A DNA stretch of 64,000 nucleotides from Paenibacillus sp. FSL R7-0204. GTDB taxonomy: Bacteria; Bacillota; Bacilli; Paenibacillales; Paenibacillaceae. The translations under genes were made by a program, and so were the position numbers. The notes beneath the pieces were generated by a model that had not been told where the DNA came from, did not search any database, and worked only from the letters and a program-made list of their open reading frames with translations. The stretch is taken from positions 1,612,001-1,676,000 of the forward strand of contig NZ_JBBOCA010000001.1 in the NCBI RefSeq assembly GCF_038002225.1, given 5' to 3'. Below are positions 58,777-64,000 of this stretch, in pieces; within the stretch, counting starts at the first letter, position 1, and the number at the start of each line of letters is the position of its first letter.

Positions 58777-60594
58777 TTACTTAGTGATCCCGTTTGCGGC
58801 CTTCGTTCTGTTGGCAGTCCGTCTGCCGCGTAGCAGCTCCCATAAGATGAAGAAGAGGATCAGCAGTTGCGGGATGGTAGTCTCCCAGGTCGGATATATG
58901 CCAAGCCAGCCGATGGAAGGCAGACTGTGCCCGTTATGGGCGGGCAGCTTGCCGGCGATCTGCAAGGCGTGAAGGCTCTCACCTAGGAATCGGAAAACCA
59001 GATAGTAGATCAGCACTGTAGCAGCGCGGAAGAAGGCAGCAACCGGCAATTTGGCACTCAGTACAATTATGGCATAGCCGAGGATGATTAGGACCGCCAG
59101 GGCACTGCCAATCCCGAGCAGCAGCTGAGAGGTATCAATGGCCGGTGCCATGCCTGCGTAGAAAATCGTAGTCTCGGCCCCTTCGCGCAAAATGGCCAGC
59201 GCAGCGATGAAGAACAGGTACCACAGATTGCCTTTGGCGAGGGCGCCCTGCATCTGGCGGTCCACATATTTATTCCAGGCTGCCGTGCTGGATTTCCCAT
59301 GCAGCCAGCGGCCGACGGTGAGCATCATGACCACGGCGACGAGGCCGGTGATGCCTTCGATCAGCTCGCGCGCGCCGCCGGAGGCGGCTTGGGAGAGGGA
59401 ATAGGTCAGCAATACGGCGAGGCCGATGCTTGCAGCCAGACCTGCTGCCGCGCCGGACCAGACCCAGCGGCGGGCCGCCGGTACTGCTTCGCGGCGCAGA
59501 TAGGCAAGCAGGGCGGCGAGTACAAGAATCGCCTCCAGCCCCTCGCGCAGCAGAATGAGTGCCGCATCCCATGCGGTATAAGTCTTTTCCCCGGCCAGTG
59601 GCGTCAGCTCAGAGAGCATCGTGTCCATAAGCGATAGCGCTTGGTCCAGCTTCGGAGGGCTGGAGAGCAGATAACCGGTGACGGCGGTGCTCTCGTTCTC
59701 AATGCTGGCATAGACCTTGGGGGAGGCCAGCTGGACCTGGCCTTCGGCCGAAGGCCAGGCAGCAATGAACTGTTCCATTATATCAGCGGCTGCTGCGCTG
59801 TCGCCGGCCTGGGCGGCGGCGGAAGCCTGCTTCAGATAGCTGATCAGCCCTTCAATGGAAGCCGGCTCCGCTGGCGCGCCACCGGTATCGACGGCTTTGC
59901 CTTCGCTGTAGCCGGACAGCAGCGTCACCAGCGCTTCCGCTTCCGCCTGCGCGGCCTCTCCGCGGACCGGCTCTGCCTGCAGCGCAATGCGCAGCAGGCT
60001 CATCTTCGTCTCCAGCAAGCCGTAGACGGCGGGATTGTCCGACCGGATGCCGCGTTCCGCCGGCTTCCAGCCGTTGACCACGGCGCGGTAGGCTTCCGCC
60101 GCCGCGGCCCAGTCGGCGCTGCGCGCCGCATCCCGCGTGCGCTCCGCCGCGGGCAGCAGCTTCGCCGCCGCTGCGCGGCCGGCGGCGCCCGTGTTACCGC
60201 TGCCTTCGCCTGCGGCGGCGGTAACATAAGCGTCCACGCTGCGGGCGAGCGTGGACAGGGCCGCCTTGGCGGGCGCTCCGCCGCCACCCGCCAGGGCTTC
60301 CGCCGCAGCGGCCAGCGCGGCGTCCACCTCAGCAGCCGGACCGGCGAGTGCCGGGTCCGGCTTGCTCCTGTTCGCGCTGCGCCACAGCGCCGCGAACGAT
60401 TCAACATCGGCCGCCGCCGCCTCCCAGCGGCTCTGGCCGGCCTCGACCAGCGCGCTGCCTACAGGCGGCAGCAGCTCATCCAGCGGCGCGCCTGACGCAG
60501 AAGCCGGCGCGCCGGGCAGCAGTACAAGCAGGCAGAGGAACAGCAGCGCCGCCCTGATCTGCCGCCATGGACTCTGTGTAACCGTGATCATCAT
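58777..60594 (-). CDS. efeU: Ferrous iron permease EfeU (FTR1 family) with large extracellular domain
   Basis: A 605-residue iron permease. A signal peptide (to about residue 32) is followed by a roughly 310-residue Ala-rich helical extracellular domain, then seven membrane helices. The two iron-binding REGxE-type motifs are ALILLREGLEAILVLAAL and LAILREGAETTIFYAG. In the Efe system EfeU moves iron across the membrane after EfeB and EfeO act outside. The start was set at ATG 60594, which has GAAGGGA 9 bases upstream; ATG 60603 and TTG 60612 are alternatives. A 480-base gap with an unusual repeat separates it from efeB, so co-transcription with efeOB is uncertain. Confidence 0.9.
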   Translation of the reverse strand: MMITVTQSPWRQIRAALLFLCLLVLLPGAPASASGAPLDELLPPVGSALVEAGQSRWEAAAADVESFAALWRSANRSKPDPALAGPAAEVDAALAAAAEALAGGGGAPAKAALSTLARSVDAYVTAAAGEGSGNTGAAGRAAAAKLLPAAERTRDAARSADWAAAAEAYRAVVNGWKPAERGIRSDNPAVYGLLETKMSLLRIALQAEPVRGEAAQAEAEALVTLLSGYSEGKAVDTGGAPAEPASIEGLISYLKQASAAAQAGDSAAAADIMEQFIAAWPSAEGQVQLASPKVYASIENESTAVTGYLLSSPPKLDQALSLMDTMLSELTPLAGEKTYTAWDAALILLREGLEAILVLAALLAYLRREAVPAARRWVWSGAAAGLAASIGLAVLLTYSLSQAASGGARELIEGITGLVAVVMMLTVGRWLHGKSSTAAWNKYVDRQMQGALAKGNLWYLFFIAALAILREGAETTIFYAGMAPAIDTSQLLLGIGSALAVLIILGYAIIVLSAKLPVAAFFRAATVLIYYLVFRFLGESLHALQIAGKLPAHNGHSLPSIGWLGIYPTWETTIPQLLILFFILWELLRGRRTANRTKAANGITK

Positions 60595-60619
60595 CGGGAT
60601 CATTCCCTTCAAGTTTAGC

Positions 60620-60835
60620 GAGGAGGGGTCACTTGCAACGGACTCAGCTGCGCTTATTTTAGTAATATTAACGTTTCTGCAAGTTGAACGGACTCAGTGG
60701 AGCTTATGTACAAATAATTGGGAGGAAAACGCCCGCCGTAGCGGAAATAAGCGCCGTGCAGTCCGCTCAAGTAGCTGAATATGCTCGAAAAGAGAACATA
60801 AAGGCCTCTCAGTCCCCAACGATCAGCTACCTGTC
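60620..60835. repeat. Intergenic element with CGGACTCAG blocks, related to the one near 3.5 kb
   Basis: Two direct copies of a block with ACGGACTCAG-(C/T)-G-(C/G)-GCTTAT (about 60639-60657 and 60689-60708) are followed by inverted GCAGTCCGCTC and CTCAGTCC. The same words occur upstream of gpmA. No gene seen. Confidence 0.5.
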
Positions 60836-60842
60836 GTTCTCT

Positions 60843-61027
60843 CCGGTCCACCGAAACGCCGCAGCACCGGTGCCCGAAACGCCGCAACTCCGGTCCACCG
60901 AAACGCCGCAGCTCCGGTGCCGGAAACGCCGCAGCACCGGTGCCCGAATCGCCGCAGCACCGGTCCACCGAATCGCCGCAGTTCCGGTGCCCGAAACGCC
61001 GCAGCTCTGGTCCACCGAATCGCCGCT
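60843..61027. repeat. Tandem GC-rich repeat of alternating 24- and 23-bp units
   Basis: Eight units run from 60843. Type A (24 bp) starts CCGGTCCACCGAA and type B (23 bp) starts CCGGTGCCCGAA, both ending CGCCGCAGC. The order is A-B-A-B-B-A-B-A. Open frames on both strands through this tract are a by-product of the repeats. It lies between efeB and efeU. Confidence 0.9.
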
Positions 61028-61094
61028 GCGCTTCCCGCCTCAGAATCCTCATCGCTCCTGCTTCCTTAGCATCATCCGTCACAGCCTGGGCTTT

Positions 61095-62441
61095 TCAACC
61101 CTCGAGCAGTAATTCCCCGATATAACCGCCTTCCCGGACACCGGGGAAGCAGGCGAAGACGGCACTGCCAGTATGAACCATATACTCATTCAGCCGGTCA
61201 TTTTTGGAGAGGCGCTGCTGGATGCTGACGAACTGCTTCATCAGATCCCTTTGGAAGCTGATGAACACCAGACCGGCATCAAGCTGCCCCGTCTTGAGAT
61301 CCATGCCGCTGGAATAGGAGTAGGAGCGGCGCAGCATTTGGACTGAGCCGTCTCCGTGGGCGAGAGCGGAATGGGAGTCCGGCGGGATGAGCGGCTTGCC
61401 GGCGGCATCCGCTGCTGCCAGGTTTAACTCAGCGAATTCATCCCCGGCTCCAATCGGTGCACCGCTCTGCCGGTGCCGTCCGAAGGTGGCCTCCTGATCG
61501 CTCAGCGAGGAGCGGTCCCAGACCTCAATACGGAACCGTACGCGCCGCACCGCAAGATACGTGCCTCCGTTCATCCAGCCCGGGCCATCGGCACTGCCGC
61601 TCCAGACGATATTTCGCATCTGCGCGTCATCGGTGACGTCCGGATTCCCCGTGCCGTCCTTGAAGCCAAGCAGATTACGCGGGGTGCCGCCTGACGGATC
61701 GGCGCTGCCGCTGCGCTGGAAGCCTTCCTGGGTCCAGCGCAGCACCGCCGTACCCCGGGCGATGCGGGCCAGATTGCGGATGGCATGGAACGCCACCTGC
61801 ATATCGTCCGCACAGGCCTGGACACAGAGATCGCCGCCGCACCACTGCGGCTCCAGGCTGTCTCCAGGGAAGGCCGGAAGCTCAGTGAAGGAGGCGGGCC
61901 GCTTCCCGGACAGCCCGAACCGGCTGTCGAACAGGGCCGGACCTGCCCCGAAGGTAAGGGTGCACTTAGAAGGGGTGAGGCCATCCGCCTCGCCGGTGTC
62001 GGTAGGCGGGAGATTGGGCTTGTCGTTCGCCGTGCCGATCATCGTACCTGAGGTCAGGGCAGCGGCGGCGGCAGTCCAGTCCTCCAGCAGTTTTTTTAGA
62101 TCACTGACCTTGGTAGTCGTCACATCAAATGAAGCGAAGCACAGAAAATTCTGCGCAGGGGTAAGAACCCCCGCCTGGTGCTTGCCGTAGAAGGGGATCG
62201 TATCCGCCTGTTCTTCATTCTGCCCGAAGGCGGCGGCCGGGACCGCCCGTTCTGCTGCCTGGCGTGCCGCCATAATGCCGCCCACACCGCCTCCGCCCAG
62301 CAGCAGCCCGAGCCCTGAGGCACCGGTCAGCCGCAGCATATCGCGGCGGCTGAATTTGGTGTTGAACAGCTTGGTCTCCGGTGCAGGAATCCCGTGATCC
62401 GCGTCAGCCTTATTCCGGGAATTCTTATCTTTCTTATTCAT
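61095..62441 (-). CDS. efeB: Dyp-type peroxidase/deferrochelatase EfeB, Tat-exported
   Basis: A 448-residue haem peroxidase. The N terminus carries a twin-arginine signal, KFSRRDMLRLTGASGLGLLLGG, so it is exported folded. Landmarks are LGFKDGTGNPDV (the GxxDG motif with catalytic Asp), the proximal-His region of HSALAHGDGSVQMLRRSYSY, and LVFISFQRDLMKQFVSIQQ. EfeB oxidises ferrous iron or releases iron from haem outside the cell. ATG 62439-62441 follows GGGAGTGTGACGAT; the extended frame to 62495 overlaps efeO and is not used. The gene starts 4 bases after efeO ends. Confidence 0.92.
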   Translation of the reverse strand: MNKKDKNSRNKADADHGIPAPETKLFNTKFSRRDMLRLTGASGLGLLLGGGGVGGIMAARQAAERAVPAAAFGQNEEQADTIPFYGKHQAGVLTPAQNFLCFASFDVTTTKVSDLKKLLEDWTAAAAALTSGTMIGTANDKPNLPPTDTGEADGLTPSKCTLTFGAGPALFDSRFGLSGKRPASFTELPAFPGDSLEPQWCGGDLCVQACADDMQVAFHAIRNLARIARGTAVLRWTQEGFQRSGSADPSGGTPRNLLGFKDGTGNPDVTDDAQMRNIVWSGSADGPGWMNGGTYLAVRRVRFRIEVWDRSSLSDQEATFGRHRQSGAPIGAGDEFAELNLAAADAAGKPLIPPDSHSALAHGDGSVQMLRRSYSYSSGMDLKTGQLDAGLVFISFQRDLMKQFVSIQQRLSKNDRLNEYMVHTGSAVFACFPGVREGGYIGELLLEG

Positions 62442-62445
62442 ATCG

Positions 62446-63351
62446 TCACACTCCCAGAATCGTTCCCATGTTGGATAGCGGCTCAGCCAAGGCATCGAGG
62501 TTCTGGCTTAACCTGCGGACCTCCTCCGGTTTGAGCGTTTCGTAAGAGACGTAGCCCTCCCCCGATTTGAACGGCGCCAGCTCATTCAATAAGGCGGTGA
62601 ACCGCTCGCCGATGGTTTGCTCAAGGGTCGGGTCTTTTTTGGCCAGCTCCGGCTTCAGCAGCTCATAGATCTTTTGGGCCCCCTCCACATTCGCCACAAA
62701 ATCATACAAATCCGTATGGGAATAACGCTCCTCTTCCCCCGTTACTTTGGAGGAGGAGACCTCATTCAGCAGCTCAACAGCCCCGGTAACGAGCAGATTG
62801 GCATCGATCCCGGCCGTCTCCACCTTGGCGCGCAGCAGCTGCGCATCCTTCAGCAGGCGGTCCGCGACATCCGTCATGCCCTCCGTTGTATTGTTCTGCC
62901 AGAGAGCCTGTTCAATCTTATGGAAGCCGCGCCAGTCCGCAGCATCTACATCATTCTCACGGGCATCAATGTTCGGGTCCAGATCCCCAAGCGCTTCAGC
63001 GATCGGCTCGATCCGCTCATAATGCATGCGTGCCGGAGCATACAGCGCCTTGGCTTCATCCAGCTTGCCCGCCTTGACAGCATCCGTGAAGCCCTCGGTC
63101 TGCTTAACGAACGCATCGCATTGTTCAATGACGTATTTGCGGTATTCGTCGATGGCAGTGGTGAAATCTGCGTTCGTTTCACCTCCGGCCTTCGCTACAC
63201 TTTCTGTCCCGCTACCAGCCTGGGCTGCAGCATTATTTCCCGAATCATTGCTTTTATTACCACTGTTATTACTATTGTCCTTGCCCGCACATCCGGCGAA
63301 CAGGAGGGACGCTGCAAGCAGACCCGCAGGTACTGCATAACCTATTTTCAT
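62446..63351 (-). CDS. efeO: EfeO-like iron-binding lipoprotein (M75/imelysin-type)
   Basis: A 301-residue lipoprotein with lipobox LLFAGC after a short signal peptide and a Ser/Asn/Gly-rich linker. The M75 HxxE motif is present as FHKIEQALWQ. Other blocks are YRKYVIEQCDAFVKQTEGF, YAPARMHYERIEPIAEALGDLDPNIDARE and YSHTDLYDFVANVEGAQKIYELL. EfeO passes iron to EfeU. It lacks the N-terminal cupredoxin domain of longer EfeO proteins. It is the first gene of the efe set and lies behind Fur-like boxes. Confidence 0.92.
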   Translation of the reverse strand: MKIGYAVPAGLLAASLLFAGCAGKDNSNNSGNKSNDSGNNAAAQAGSGTESVAKAGGETNADFTTAIDEYRKYVIEQCDAFVKQTEGFTDAVKAGKLDEAKALYAPARMHYERIEPIAEALGDLDPNIDARENDVDAADWRGFHKIEQALWQNNTTEGMTDVADRLLKDAQLLRAKVETAGIDANLLVTGAVELLNEVSSSKVTGEEERYSHTDLYDFVANVEGAQKIYELLKPELAKKDPTLEQTIGERFTALLNELAPFKSGEGYVSYETLKPEEVRRLSQNLDALAEPLSNMGTILGV

Positions 63352-63376
63352 CCGGTGGATACCCCTTTTCGCTCAT

Positions 63377-63461
63377 GAAAATGATAATCGTTATCAATTA
63401 TGGACTTATCATAATTCCACATCTATTAGCTGTCAATAAAAATGTGATAATTATCATATCC
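63377..63461. promoter_or_regulatory. Fur-like boxes upstream of efeO
   Basis: AATGATAATCGTTATCAATT (63380-63399) matches the Fur box GATAATGATAATCATTATC closely in its 7-1-7 core. A second palindrome, TGATAATTATCA (63445-63456), lies about 60 bases further upstream of efeO. Iron repression of the efe operon is the natural reading. Confidence 0.8.
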
Positions 63462-63473
63462 ATGCAGAATCGC

Positions 63474-63503
63474 AAAAAAAGCCTTCCGACAAACGGAAGA
63501 CGC
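63474..63503 (-). terminator. Terminator of the LacI-type regulator gene
   Basis: On the minus strand, CTTCCG-TTTGT-CGGAAG is followed by GC and seven T residues. It lies about 90 bases after the stop codon at 63588. Confidence 0.88.
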
Positions 63504-63587
63504 AGATCATATCTATATTCCTGCACAAAATGCAACTCTCTACTCATACCAACGGCCCAAATCATAGCTCAACCGCCTGATCTGTGA

Positions 63588-64000
63588 CTACACCGTAGAC
63601 CGCTCAATAATCCGGTAGTCCAGCTTGCGGTAGACCGGTTCGGGATGCTCCGAGTGAATCTGCTCATGGATAATGCGGAAGGCGGCGGCCCCCATCTCAT
63701 ACAGGTGGTTATCCATGGTGGTGATCTGAAGCAGCCGGCCGATCGGCTGGTTGTCGAAGCCCATAACTGCGAGGTCATGGGGGATGCTAAGGCCGGCTCT
63801 GCGCGCTTCAATAATCAGCCCGGCAGCTACATGGTCTCCCGTAATAATCATGGCTTCCGGCCGCTGTGGCATCTTCAGCAGGGACTGTGCAACGGCAGCG
63901 CCGTCTTCCTCCGTTGTACAGTCATAGATCATCCATTCCTCTTCAAAAGCCAGCTTATGCTCAGCAATGAATTCGCGGTAAGCAGCCTGACGGATCACGG
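63588..64000 (-). CDS. LacI/GalR-family regulator, C-terminal part
   Basis: The last 137 codons of a gene that continues beyond the window edge. The visible part is the second half of a periplasmic-binding-protein-like effector domain: PEAMIITGDHVAAGLIIEARRAGLSIPHDLAVMGFDNQPIGRLLQITTMDNHLYEMGAAAF is the usual LacI block, with the effector-contacting MGFDNQ strand. The DNA-binding helix-turn-helix lies outside. Effector and target genes cannot be told from here. Confidence 0.88.
   Translation of the reverse strand, partial: VIRQAAYREFIAEHKLAFEEEWMIYDCTTEEDGAAVAQSLLKMPQRPEAMIITGDHVAAGLIIEARRAGLSIPHDLAVMGFDNQPIGRLLQITTMDNHLYEMGAAAFRIIHEQIHSEHPEPVYRKLDYRIIERSTV

Noticed and set aside
60684..61112. 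142-codon frames on both strands through the 24/23-bp repeat tract
   Set aside because: Both strands stay open because the repeats lack stop codons; no ribosome binding site and no protein family.
1..64000. tRNA, rRNA, insertion sequences, integrases or prophage genes
   Set aside because: Read for on both strands by eye; no tRNA T-loop/acceptor pattern, rRNA block, transposase or phage structural family was recognised. A tool search could still find a short RNA.

Overview
The window looks like chromosomal DNA of an endospore-forming Firmicute, most probably Paenibacillus. The evidence is a set of sporulation families (YjcZ-like peptide, YheC/YheD coat-associated protein, CgeB-like glycosyltransferases, Spo0E-like phosphatase, YhcN/YlaJ lipoprotein), Gram-positive surface genes (LtaS-type enzyme, lipoproteins), strong GGAGG ribosome binding sites with frequent TTG/GTG starts, and GC-rich housekeeping genes interrupted by clearly AT-rich blocks. 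The species cannot be named from sequence alone. I saw no rRNA, tRNA, CRISPR array or transposase.

Layout. 1-4.5 kb: the end of an EcsB-like ABC permease, a 37-codon YjcZ-like gene, a PLP aminotransferase divergent from an AraC regulator, a 27-bp tandem repeat, and gpmA. 4.5-16.7 kb: an AT-rich island with a 1841-residue secreted subtilase-Hint-AHH polymorphic toxin, an Imm11-type immunity candidate, a 1402-residue double RCC1 propeller protein, a DsbA-like thiol oxidoreductase and a DUF2569 membrane protein. 16.8-19 kb: psd and a YheC/YheD gene on the minus strand.

19-27.9 kb: a 1704-residue fibre-like protein built from about 148 decapeptide repeats, then three overlapping family 2 glycosyltransferases and a sugar nucleotidyltransferase. 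28.3-32.6 kb: a GNAT gene, then an AT-rich operon that reads as a lipid-linked pentose pathway (UbiA-type phosphoribosyltransferase, HAD phosphatase, two SMR-type half-flippases, GT-C-like membrane protein). 32.8-34.2 kb: three related small helical proteins and an Arg/Lys-rich protein. 34.4-41.2 kb: GNAT, a guanine-class riboswitch ahead of an amidohydrolase, an ECF sigma/anti-sigma pair, an LtaS-like enzyme and a Spo0E-like gene.

42.2-55.5 kb: a large glycan locus with two CgeB-like transferases, several GT4 and GT2 enzymes, a three-gene set predicted to make a UDP-6-deoxy-L-HexNAc, a further SDR, a methyltransferase and a sporulation lipoprotein. 55.6-58.5 kb: rpiR-nagB-nagA for amino-sugar catabolism. 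58.7-63.5 kb: the efeO-efeB-efeU iron uptake set with Fur-like boxes and an unusual repeat tract. The window ends inside a LacI-type regulator.

Reading the locus as a whole, 19-55 kb appears to make and decorate the spore surface: a long repeat fibre, small assembly-like proteins, nucleotide-sugar synthesis and many glycosyltransferases, several carrying strongly basic tails. Promoter-like sites resembling the mother-cell SigK -10 element (CATAnnnTA) lie ahead of several of these operons. This functional reading is inference from gene families and context.
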